Shown: piece after piece, positions 1 through 10,051 of the stretch
How positions within the stretch are numbered: position 1 is the stretch's first letter
Layout of the letters: each line of letters starts with the position of its first letter
Source of the DNA: Leucosporidium creatinivorum
Taxonomy: Eukaryota; Basidiomycota; Microbotryomycetes; Leucosporidiales; Leucosporidiaceae
Assembly: GCA_001600635.1 (NCBI GenBank)
Contig: BCKL01000002.1
Coordinates: 257,007-321,006, forward strand
Length of the DNA stretch: 64,000 bases
Reading direction: 5' to 3'
Made by a program: the position numbers and the translations under genes
The notes under the pieces: generated by a model
Told to the model about the DNA's origin: nothing
The model's input: only the letters and a program-made list of their open reading frames with translations
The model's database searches: none

Positions 1-557
1 TGTAGCGTCTCATGAGATCCAGTGCAGCTCACCTTGAAGCTTTGAAAGAGGCTGCTTCGGCTGCTACGGGCAGACGAAACGGTTCAACGCGTCGAGGGCG
101 AGAGTTGGCTGAAAGGGAGAGAAAAGGGTGGTGCGCTCCTGTAGGTAGTTGTAGCCGACCAGTCGAGGTTGCACACGAGAGTGAGCTGCGAGCCGCTGGC
201 GAGTAGACGAGAACGAGACGAGATAGAGGCGGAGAGCAAGAGCAAACAACTTGGCGCGCCTAGAAGTCGAGGGGGCCAGTGAGCTCGGCGATAGCTCAAG
301 CGATGCTGTAGGGATGTCTAGCTCTCTAAAATAGTATGCGGAGGTATCTTGGGACACTCAAGAGGCGTCACCGCCACTTGTACAGCTACAACTGGCTTCG
401 CCGAGCACGTGACTTGAGCCCAGCTCCTTGCTCGCTTTGCTGCCTCCGAGCTAGCTCAGAAATGAGCTCGAAATATATAGCATTTATTCGTTCCTGTCTT
501 AGCTTCCCCGCTCTACCTCTCCAACCTCGGGCACTGACCCTCGGCGCTCCACCGCCA
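1..557. other. intergenic region left of the RdRP 3' end
   Basis: No convincing protein can be read here. The open frames are short, many lack an ATG, and none resembles a known domain. A TATA-like stretch (AATATATAG) lies at about 470-479. On the minus strand it could serve a gene whose body lies left of the window, since an ATG on that strand sits at 11-13 and reads off the edge. This is only a possibility. The right end holds the 3' flank of the RNA-dependent RNA polymerase gene. Confidence 0.4.
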
Positions 558-3500
558 TCAATCCAGCTCAATGACCTCCTGCTCTTTCCTCAGCTTCTCC
601 AGCCACTCTCCTAACATACTCAACACCACCATCCAAAAGCTCTTCACTCCCAACGGCGTCGCCGCACCTCTATCCGCCTGCAACACAGCCATCCAAGCCG
701 CCCAACACCTCTCGACTTTTCTCTCACTCGTTCCTCCCTTCTCCCCCTCTACCTCGACTCTCAGCAGCGCGAACAGCTTCCCGCTCTTCTCCACCAGACG
801 TGCACTTGCTTCCCGCTCCGAGGGATCGAGTCGAGCGTCGCCGAGGAAGATGCCGAGAAGCAGTTCGTCCTCGCCGAGTTGACGAGAGGTGGAGACGAGC
901 TGCTTGAGGCGGCGAAGCTCGGTGCTGAAATGGGTGATGAGGTTGGAGAAGTGTTGGATGAGGTGCGGAGGAGGGTCGGCGGGAAGCTTGCCGATGGGAA
1001 GGCCGAGATGAGTTTGGGCGAGGAGGGCTTTGGTGAGGGAGCGAGATGGGTCGACGTCGAGTGCAGCAGCGGCGATGGGGTCGAGTCCTAGTGGGGCTTC
1101 ATCTCGAGGATCGAACGCTCGGTAAAGCTGGCCGAGAATTTGACCGCTTGAGTAGCCTCCCTCGCGAATAAAGTCGGGTCGATCATGCTTGCGGTCGAGA
1201 GGAAGTTTAGGAAGGGCGTCGAAGGGGACGTGGATGCCGCTCTTGGCAAAGTCGACGGCGTCCGAGTGGAGCTTGGCGAGCTTCTTGCAGTCGCGGTGGA
1301 AGGACCCTTGCTCGTGCATGTCGGAGAGGATGAGATGGCGCGTCGCGATGAGCCCCGTTCGGTCCTTCTTGATGTCTGCGACTTGAAGGGTCAGCGGGAT
1401 GTCTGAGAGCGTCAGATTCACGTTCGCGTTCGCGTACACTTGAAGAAGAAGTCGCGGCCGTCGGCGATGGTGCAGTCGTGGTCCAGTGGCTGAGAAGGCG
1501 ACGCGGCGTACGAAGCAGGCTCGGCGATCATCTCGCGCTTGGGCATGAGCTTGGGATCCCGCAGGAGGAGGAAGAGGTCGCCGTCAAGGTCTCCTCCCGC
1601 CAGCATTGATGGTAGCGACCGTTGACCTGCGAGTAGCAGAGACGGTGGTCAACGAGGGGTAGGGAGACAGGATCGACGAGCGAGCTCGGCGGCAAGGACT
1701 CGCCTTGGCTTGAAAAGACGATGCAGTTCCGAAATCCTTTGATGGCACGAGCAGCTTTTGGAGCATCTTGAGGAATCTTTCCGATGGCGCGAACGAGCTG
1801 AGAAGGCGCGAAGGGTCAGCTCAAGCGCGCCGAGCTCAAGCCGAACCCGCCAAAGCTCACCTGGACGTCTCCTGGATGCATCGTTGGGCTTCGACTAATC
1901 GCGACGTTGCCGTGGATGTAGTCGTTGCTTTTACCCGGCTCCGAGACGCAGACATAGATCTCGCCTTCTGCCAGGTAGCCCGAATGGTCTGCAACGCCGA
2001 CGAGATTGAAGCTAGACGAGCCGAGCGGAATGCGACCTCGATGCTTCATCTCGCGCACGCAGTGAGAGACGCAGCTGGGGAAGAAGTCGGTGAGCAAGAG
2101 ATCCCCGCTCGGAGATGTCGCTCGGCGACTCACAGATCCAGACAGCGCTTAACCAAAGGGTTCCCGAAAGCCGCCCTGCCCGTCCTCTCGTCTTTCGCCA
2201 TCCACTTCAACATCTCGACAAAATTTGCTCCTCCTCCAGCACCCACCGACCACCTCTCCAGTAGCTCGACCGACTCATCGAGGGTCGTCCTCTTCCTCCT
2301 CAACTCCTTCATCGCCTTGCGCTGTAGGCTGAGGAACGCCGAGTCGGGTGCGCCGAGGTCGGAGAGGATCTTGATGAAAGGTCGGTTGAGGAAGGCGGGG
2401 AAGGGTGCACGGAAATCGTCAACGATGGCGAGGGAGAGAGAAGGGGAGTCGAACTTGATCTGCGAGGGGCGAAGGGCGAGGATGGTGCCCACGAGAGTCG
2501 GGTCCAGCTGTAGCATGCCCTTGGCGCCTCCGAGTCGGAACTGTCGAGTACAGATGAGAGTCAGCGGGAAGGTAGCGATCCGTCTCGGTGGCGACCCACT
2601 TGCCAGCACGTTGACGGCCGAGCTCCTCCTTCTCTCGCCTGCGTGCCGGTCGCCTTGATGATCAACTGCGCCATTGCGGGGCTGACGAGGCCAACTCCGT
2701 CCGTATGGACCGAGCCAGTGGGAGAGACGATGTCGTCGATCCGCTTGACCTGCTCGGGCTTGAGTTCGAGAGACGACCGAGACGACGTAAGCGCTTGACC
2801 GAGGCGAGCCATCTATCTGAGGGGAGGATTCGTCATCTGAATTGCCCACAAGTGGAGCTTACTACTACGTAAGTACCGCTTTGGACTCACTTGGCCGGGT
2901 AGCGAGCGAGCTTCGAGAAGTCGCCGAGCGATTGTCGGATCGTCTCGGCGGTGACGGCAGCTCCATCCTTCTCGAAAGACTCTACAAAGAAGGCGGTATG
3001 CCACTTGAGCTGAGAGGAGGAGTAGGCGAGGAACTCGAACCGTCGTCCACAGAGCTCGAGTCCTTCGGCGAAGAGGGGAGCGAGGCGGCTGTCGATGATG
3101 GACTCGTGGCTGAAGCGAAGGCGGTCGTGATCCTCTTGTCGAACGGACACGCGAAGGAAATGCTGAGGAGCGCCGTAGTGTCGAAGAATGGCATTCGAGT
3201 CGTCGTAGCTCGGTCCTGCAGGTTCATCAGGTTAGTTTCCGAACTCGATCCGATTTGCGAGTCGCTCGCTGCTCTGGGGAGTGGTGGTACGCAGAGGATC
3301 TTACTCACCTTTGAGGATGAACCTAGTCGGCGTGATGGTGACATGGCGCGAGAGGACCGCTTGGTCGAGCCGAGCAAAGGGCGATTGAGCGGCCTCCTCA
3401 TCCGCCGCCGCTTCGACGAGAAGCTGCTCGAGGGCTCTCACGGAGGGGAACAGGTAGCCCACTCCCCAGCTCTCGATGCAGCTGATCGAACGTTCCCGAC

Positions 3501-4545
3501 TCCTCCTGGTCGGTAAGCGAATCGTCCTCCGAGTCTGAGCCTCCTTCGGACGACTCGTCCAGCACGAGCTCGATTCGTCGCTTGACGCCCGCTTGAGCCT
3601 GAGGCTTCTCCATCCCGATGAATCCGGCTCGACCCTCTTTTCCATGCTCGACGTCCCCGTTCTCCTCGGCTCCCGTGAGTTCCCCTACCCACGCCGAGAA
3701 CTGGATCAAGATCCGCTCCGCCGACTCCGCTCCCTGCGCCTCGACAGTCTCGTCGATAGCACCCTTCAGCCTGGAAAGCTGAGAGTAGTCCAATAGGCTA
3801 CTGTGGAGCAGCGCCTCGAGCTGGAAAGCTAGCCGAACGTCGAGCCTGGCGAGCCAATCTGCGATGGAGCCAATCGCTGCTTCCGAGTAGCGACTATGAC
3901 CGCCAATGACGACCTTGATCTTGGAAGCGATGGGACGAGAGACATGTATCTCCAGCATCTTCTTGAGCGCCGCGTCGCGCTCGTAGGCCGAGGAGAAGGC
4001 GACTCGGAGGAGGGTGCTGGTGAAGGGGGCGACTCGTTTGTGCTGCTCGTCGAGATGGGAGACTTGGGTCCGGGTTCGGCGGTCGGCGGCGATGGTTTCG
4101 AAGTGAGGTGGACGAGTGAGGTGGAAGAGGAGGGCGGTCGCCGTGGATTGAAGGTGCTTGACCGAAAGGGCCTGCGAAGGCAACGCCGAGGTCAGCTTGA
4201 AAGCCAGCCGGAGGCAGCGGTTACGGCTCACGTCAATGGTAACGTGTATCGAGCTCTTCTGATAGCTGTTCTCCACATCTTGGCCACCATCTTCGCTCCC
4301 TCTCGCTCAGACGCCCTCATCACGAACAGTCCATCTTGCTCCCTTCCCACCCGCTCCCATTCGACCGAGAAGGTATCTGAGGTGATAAGACGGCCAAACT
4401 GAAGCCTGTTGACCTTCAAAAGGTCCTCTTGCGTCGAGTCTATCCTCCTTGGGTTCAGCGAAGGGCGGCGGCGCATCGTCGCGAGAGCGCTCGGGCTCAA
4501 TCTGGGAGTTCTTGAGGCGAGTTGCTGCTCTCGCTGTTGCTGCAT
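558..4545 (-). CDS. RNA-dependent RNA polymerase of RNA silencing (QDE-1/RdRP family), possibly disrupted
   Basis: Cellular RdRPs copy single-stranded RNA into double-stranded RNA that feeds Dicer and Argonaute. Conserved blocks appear in the family order on the minus strand: an N-terminal LQFGRLITSDTFSVEW block (about 4.40 kb), LFHLTRPPHFE (about 4.13 kb), VTITPTRFILKG (about 3.33 kb), LAYSSSQLKWH (about 3.02 kb), ARLGQAL then TDGVGLVSPAMAQ (2.81-2.68 kb), FRLGGAKGMLQLDPT (about 2.52 kb), the HGNVAISRSPTMHPGDVQ block (about 1.88 kb) and the catalytic GGDLDGD at 1578-1598. The splice model includes a GC-AG intron (1627-1703) and a 35-nt intron (1403-1437). Three problems remain: an in-frame TAG at 2813-2815, an unexplained frame change within 3398-3645, and an uncertain first exon near 4.2-4.3 kb. 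The start is the ATG at 4545. The family call is secure; whether the gene works is not. Confidence 0.9.
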
Positions 4546-4891
4546 CGCAGTCGGAAGGGCTGGTGTTGACTGAGCTGAACGAAGATGCGAGAGGCCAACG
4601 ACGAACGCTCAACAAGTCGGCGAGGAGTGCGAGAGATGCGGGGGAGACGGCTCGTGCTCAGCTGCACAAGAGCAACGGAAATCGCACAGAGGCATTCAAC
4701 TCCGGCGCCGTAGCCTCGACAAGCGAGAGTCGGCGACGATGCGGAAGCTACGAGGGAAGGTGAGGAGCTGAGAAGAGGATTCGCTCACTCGCTCGTCTCT
4801 CATACACGAGACACGTCAGCTCTCGAAACCCAAGGATGTTTATGATCATTTACAACAGCATAGGATAGCCCAGCAGTATCGCCGAGCGCTA
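4546..4891. other. intergenic / 5' leader of the RdRP gene
   Basis: No gene is supported. On the minus strand there are intron-like stretches ending in CAG or TAG (about 4.75-4.79 kb, and another ending just before the chosen RdRP start). The RdRP leader may therefore be spliced. The right end is the 3' flank of the RBM5-like gene. Confidence 0.4.
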
Positions 4892-7800
4892 TCAGGCCCC
4901 ATCCTTGCGGCTCGGCGCCTGCGACTCGGACTCGGCCATCCTCGCCCTCGCCTTCTCGCGCAAGCTCTCAGCGTAGCCCTTGGGCGTCGAGTCGAACTCG
5001 CCGACTCGGACACCTGTAGCGGAGATGAGCGTTAGCGAGCCGATACACGAAGTCGAGAAGAGCGAGGGCGACAGCGAGGGAGAAGGGCAACCTCACCCTT
5101 CGTAGAACCGAGACCGGCACCCTGAGCGAACTGCGACGCTGCTATGGGGGCCACTCGGCCACTACCATCGGCTCCGAGTCCCACGCCCTTCGACCAGCCC
5201 TGTAGGAAGCGCAAAGAGGTCAGCTCGGCTCCTCGGGTCTTTACCCTCGAAGGTCGTCTCCTCAACCTCGACCTCAGCTCCCCAAACTCGCCCAAGACGA
5301 AAGCAAGAGCACTCACCATCTTCTCCAACATCTTGCTCCCCACGTTACTCTCCTCAATCTCCACATTCGCCCGATTGGGCTGCTCGACCTTCGGCGCCGG
5401 CGGGGTCGGTCCCTCAAACTTCCTCTTCTTCTGATGCACAGGGTGATCAGGCTGTCCCAGAGCTTCTCGTCGAGCAGCTGCGCGGTCGACGTATTGCGGT
5501 GCGTTGGTGGCTGATGCCGAGGTCGCGCTTGAGGCAGCGGCGGCGGCGTTCTTGGCGACCGAGGCGGCTTTGCGAGCGGCGCAGTCGAGGACGGTGGTGG
5601 GGTTGGCGAGGTTGGTCTATCGTCGATGAAGCGATGGCGAGGGAGAAGGGCGAAGAGAACAAGGCCGAGAGAGAGCATAGCAAGAAGAGAGGTCAGCGGC
5701 AAGTCCGAGCTTCGAATGCGAGTGCGAGGGGTGGTTCCCAAAGATGTGCCTTGTGGAGCGCAGAGAGCTTGTTGTGTTTCTTGAGTTCGTCGACCTTTTT
5801 GAACTGGCGTTGGCAGAGCAAGCAGATCATCGAGACGGGGTCGCCGTGCTCGAACTCCTCGTCGGCGGCAGAGGTGGAAGCGACGGGAGGTAGCTAGAGA
5901 GTGCGAGAAAAGGAGACGAAGGTTAGGACCACGTCGAAAGAGAGCTGAGCGTGTGCGTCGGTGTACGGAAGACGGCGGCGCAGCGGCCACGGGTGTAGTG
6001 TTGGCGGACGAGGTGACGACCTTCGGCGGTGCGGGCGTCGGGTCGGGCTGCTTGAGTTCGGCTTGCTTGGTGTTCCACTTGCTGATATTGAGAGCGGCCT
6101 TGCGACTGACGATGAGGTCGGCGCCCTTCTTCTTCTCGGCTAAGGACGGGAGAAGCAAGTCAGCAAGGCGCCGAGCGGGAGGAGGAGCCGGGGAACTCAC
6201 GCAGAAGGGGAGTAGCGACAACGGCGGCAGCTGCAGCAGAGCCAGGTCCAACGCTCGGCGCTTGAACAGCGGGACGAGGCTGTGCCTTGGGCGCAGGTTT
6301 GCTCTCCTCCTTCGGCGGGCCCGCGAGTGCGGCTGCGGTGGTCGACTTGAGGGCGATGGGTGCGAAGCCGGCGAGAGTGGGAGGCGGTGGAGCGATGGCG
6401 GCTGGATTGCCCTCGGCGGCGATATGAGGCGCCTCGGCTTCGAGCGACGAGAAGAAGGCCTCCATGTCGTCCTCGGCGCTGTCAGTCTTGGTCGCCTTGG
6501 CGGCTGCTGCCGCCGCTTTGATGGCTTGAGGGGGTACCCAGACGCTGACGAAAGCCTTGTCGTCCCAGTAGGCGAGCTGCTGTCCTCCCTCGCCTTTGAA
6601 CGAGAACTCGGAGCGAGCGTAGATGGGGACGAAAGAGTTCTCGTGGCAGAAGGAGAAGGCGACGACCGAGTTGCGGATGCGGAAGCCTTGAGGGTATTGG
6701 CTAGCGTTGAAGGCGGTAGCGAGGACGTCGGTGGCAAGCTGCGAGCGCGGAGAGGGTCAGCGATTGGTAGGGCCGAGCTGAGATGGCGCTAAACTCACGC
6801 GAACATCGGCAAACTGCACGAAAGCAAACCCCCAGCTTCCTCGCGAAGCGCGATCCCTGGTGATCATGATCTTCTTGACGCCGCCGGAGCGAATGTCGTT
6901 GCCCGCGCGACCGCCGAGTCCGCTGAGTGCCGCAACAATCTCGTCCTCGGGCGTGAGAGGGTCGAGGTTGCGAAGGAGAAGGATCTGCGTAGGAGCGGAT
7001 CCAATGTCGCGAGTGCCGTCGTTGACATAAAAGGATTGGGGAGCCGCTCCGGCCTCTACGAAACGGCGCAAGGGTCAGCGATGATTCGGCTGCTTAAAAG
7101 CGGAGACACGACTCACCAGCAGCCTTTCTCTGATCCTCGGTCATCCTAGCCGTAGCTCCCTGATCCTCCCTCCATCCTCCCGACTTTTGTGAGTAGTTGA
7201 TCTTGATCTTCATGCCATCCTCGGGGCTGATGCCGACCCTCTCCTTCCACGCGACGGTCGGGAAGTTGGGCTCGACGAAAGCGCGAGCATGCTCCACCGA
7301 AGAGAACTTGGCAAATCCGTAGCGCTTGGACAAGCCCGTGGCTCGGTCGACAATGACCGTCGTCTGGTCGATCGAGGCGCCCATGTCCTCGAGGAAATGC
7401 CGAAGGGACACGTCGGTGACGTGCGCGGGGATTCCTAGCAGCACGACGGAGGCGGAGGGAGCTTCTGGTGCAGTCGGCGCAGGTCGGCGAGGAGGAGGAG
7501 CGCCCTCTACTGGCGGCTGGTCGTGAGGAGCGGGCTGGAAGAGAGGTTGCTGAGCGTAAGCAGGTTGACCGTAGGATGCTGGTGCGGCGTAGGAATGGTC
7601 GGGGAACTGCTGCTGCTGCTGAGGTGCAGGAGGGTACTGTTGATCGTAAGGGCCTTGGGAGCGCTGACCGTCGCGAGCTCCGTACGGCGTGTCGTAGTCC
7701 TGTTCGAAGGCAGACAATTAGTTCGAATTATCCTCTCGTTATGTACCACCTGAACTCACGTCGTAGCGGCCTCGTTTCGCCCCGTAATCGCTCCCTTGAT

Positions 7801-8063
7801 CCCAGTCACGCCCGCGCCCTCCTCCGCCGCCGTTGCCTCCGCCTCTGGGACGATCGTAGTCTCGGTACTCTCGGTCACTCCTTCCACCAAAATCATCTCG
7901 CCCGCCCCCTCGCCCTCCTCGCCCGTCGTCGAAGCCCTGGCGCGAGTCCCAGTTGCGGTCCTCTCGAGGCGGCGGTGGCTGTCGAAAGTCGCTGTGGTAG
8001 AGCAGAGGGGTCAGCAGGTTATTGCCCTACAGCTTCAGAGTCGACTCACTCTCGTCTTGACAT
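4892..8063 (-). CDS. RBM5/RBM10-like splicing factor (RRM-RRM-C2H2-G-patch)
   Basis: A nuclear RNA-binding protein of the RBM5/6/10 architecture, expected to act in pre-mRNA splicing. Translation starts at the ATG at 8063 in a 14-nt first exon (MSRR), followed by an RGG/RD-rich exon (about 7.76-7.99 kb) and a Q/P-rich segment. RRM1 (about 7.20-7.46 kb) has RNP2 VVLLGI and RNP1 KRYGFAKF. RRM2 (about 6.7-7.0 kb) has ILLLRNL and WGFAFVQF. An Ala/Pro-rich linker leads to a C2H2 finger, ICLLCQRQF with paired His (about 5.75-5.83 kb). An RDRAAARRE-like segment follows, then a G-patch (GWSKGVGLGADGSG, about 5.1-5.2 kb) and a basic tail ending at 4892. I do not see the OCRE repeat found in vertebrate RBM5. 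The start is shared across a 375-bp divergent region with the gene at 8439. Confidence 0.88.
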
Positions 8064-8438
8064 GGTGCAGAGACGTGGTTGATGGTCAAGAGGCGGAAAG
8101 GTCGAACTCGCCTCTCTTCTTCCCGCTGCATTCTCGTCTGGTCAGCTGATCGACTACAACTCGGCGATGGCGCACGGACGTCTTGGAACTCAGGAGCACG
8201 GCGCTCGCAAGACAATCATGGCTTTCGGCTGAGCCCCAGCGCCGAACATGGGCCCCTTCTCCTGGCCACCCTTTGTCGTCCAGACGAGCTTGTTCTCAGG
8301 GATGGCCCGACTCTCCAAGTCTGCTGTCGTCTCTTGTCTTCTACGCTCCATCTTATCAACGTCCAAGCCTGGTGCTTGCAGCTTCTCCGAACCCTTTCCG
8401 CTCCTTCCTCTCATCGTCCTCTCGCTTCTTCGCCGAGC
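8064..8438. promoter_or_regulatory. divergent intergenic region between the RBM5-like and LRR membrane genes
   Basis: This stretch of about 375 bp separates two divergent start codons and must hold both promoters. It is pyrimidine-rich on the plus strand near 8439. An open frame running in from 8079 in frame with the right-hand gene reads like untranslated leader, so I did not extend the protein into it. No clear TATA box is visible. Confidence 0.45.
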
Positions 8439-9899
8439 ATGACTCTCGCCCCTCCTTGCCTCTCGATCCGAGTCCCAGGCGCTCACTCGAGAACTCAGTC
8501 GACGCCTGGCGCTTTCGGCATCTCAACCTATTCCCACCGAGTGCCTAACAATCGCCCTCGCCGCCCCTCCGAGACCTCCTCCGTAGCTTCGGCAGCCCCG
8601 CCCGTCACCTCATCCACTCCTGCCGGTCGAGTCACGCTCACGGATCCCCTCGACTCTCCCGCACAAGAGATGCTGGCCACCGGAGGGCTTCAGTCGGCGA
8701 CCTCGGACTGGCAAGGCGATTCGGATTCGGATCAGGAGCATGCCCATATCGCCCTCGCTCGCCTCGCCGCCGCGCCTGCACCTCTCGCAAGTCGTACATC
8801 TAGCGCCTTGAGCCTTGGCATCCACCCTCCCACCTCCGACGTCGCTCCCATCGTTCCCTCAGCTTCGGTGAAGCAGGTTCGGCGCACAGCTTCCATCTAC
8901 TCCGTCTCCAACGCCCCTCTCGACCTCCCATCCTCGCCCACCGGCACCTTCGTCTCCACCCTCGACGCCCCTGCACCTCTTCGCAACCCCACCATTCGTT
9001 CGCTCGGCTCATCTCGCCAATCATCGCGCGCCGACAATCTTGGCGAGGGCAACTCGACTCTCTCTCGCTCGACTTCGATGCTCGGACTCGGCGCAGTCGG
9101 CCATGAAAAGAAGAGGACGCGTGGGGGACGCTTGCCCGCCTATCAGAAGCATGCGAGCGACACGGTGGACGTTCGGACGGTTCTTGGCGAAGGACCAGGC
9201 AGACGGGAGGAGAAAGAATCGGATCGTCTGAAGAGGCTCTACCTCTGTCCATGGGACGCCCTCTCCCCCAAAGCCATCCGATCACGCTTCACCACCTCCC
9301 AACCCTTGCACACTCACGATCCGGAGAAGCAGCCCCTCCCCTCCTCCTCATCCACCTCTACTCGAACTCGCGCCCAAACCGCTCGCCTCCGTCTCCTCTC
9401 CACCCTCGGCATCGCCCTCCTCCTCCTTCTACTCCTTATCGACCTCCTCCTCGTCAACTACCGCGCCTTCCGCCCTTCTCGCTCCATCTCCGCCGCCGAG
9501 GCTCAATCTCTCACCTGCACCTCCCTTTTCGCCCTCACCGCGCCGGCCGACCCTCTCGCCTTCCCCTGCACCACCTGCTTCCCAACCATCACCTCCTCCA
9601 CCACCCCGACTTCTCGCACTCTTGAGCAGGCTCAAGTCATTCAATTCTGCGCGCTCAAGGACGTCTACGAAGCGCGGGGTTCGAACTCGACATTGGGAAG
9701 CACTGAGAGGTGGATGATGGGCACGAATGTCTGCAGCTATGGAGGAGTCAAGTGTGATGCGAAGGGAAGGATGCAGGAGTTGAGTCTGGTGGACCCGAAT
9801 ATGCCGAGCCAGGTGCCGGCGAGTTTGAGGGAGTTAAGAGGGAGCCTGAAGTTGCTGCAGCTGAATGGGGTGAAGTACACGGACGAGTACCTCGCTTGA
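8439..9899 (+). CDS. single-pass membrane protein with LRRNT-like extracytoplasmic domain
   Basis: Intronless gene of 486 residues. The first 315 or so residues are Ser/Thr/Pro-rich and probably cytosolic. One very hydrophobic segment (IALLLLLLLIDLLLV, about residues 322-337) is followed by about 150 residues predicted to face the lumen or outside. That part has a cysteine pair (CTTC) and then a block resembling the leucine-rich-repeat N-terminal cap of plant and fungal LRR proteins: CSYGGVKC followed by LSLVDPNMPSQVPASL and LKLLQLNG. The protein stops after about one and a half repeats, so it lacks a normal LRR solenoid. It may bind cell-wall or surface ligands, but that is inference. The start at 8439 is preferred because upstream residues in the same open frame look like leader sequence. 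Confidence 0.75.
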   Translation: MTLAPPCLSIRVPGAHSRTQSTPGAFGISTYSHRVPNNRPRRPSETSSVASAAPPVTSSTPAGRVTLTDPLDSPAQEMLATGGLQSATSDWQGDSDSDQEHAHIALARLAAAPAPLASRTSSALSLGIHPPTSDVAPIVPSASVKQVRRTASIYSVSNAPLDLPSSPTGTFVSTLDAPAPLRNPTIRSLGSSRQSSRADNLGEGNSTLSRSTSMLGLGAVGHEKKRTRGGRLPAYQKHASDTVDVRTVLGEGPGRREEKESDRLKRLYLCPWDALSPKAIRSRFTTSQPLHTHDPEKQPLPSSSSTSTRTRAQTARLRLLSTLGIALLLLLLLIDLLLVNYRAFRPSRSISAAEAQSLTCTSLFALTAPADPLAFPCTTCFPTITSSTTPTSRTLEQAQVIQFCALKDVYEARGSNSTLGSTERWMMGTNVCSYGGVKCDAKGRMQELSLVDPNMPSQVPASLRELRGSLKLLQLNGVKYTDEYLA

Positions 9900-10051
9900 G
9901 CGAGTCGAGTGAGTGCCGTCACCTTTATTACGACTCGGAGCGAATTCGGCTAAATAGATCTCTTGTTCGCAGGCTCGGCGAACATAGACTTCCGCGACGA
10001 CACTCTTAGGGTTCATTGTGTAGCTCTTCTTATGTACATGCTACAAACGGT

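Noticed and set aside
5313-6737. 474-codon same-strand frame over the RBM5-like gene
   Set aside because: Ser/Pro/Arg low-complexity product running across inferred introns; the neighbouring frames carry the C2H2 and G-patch domains.
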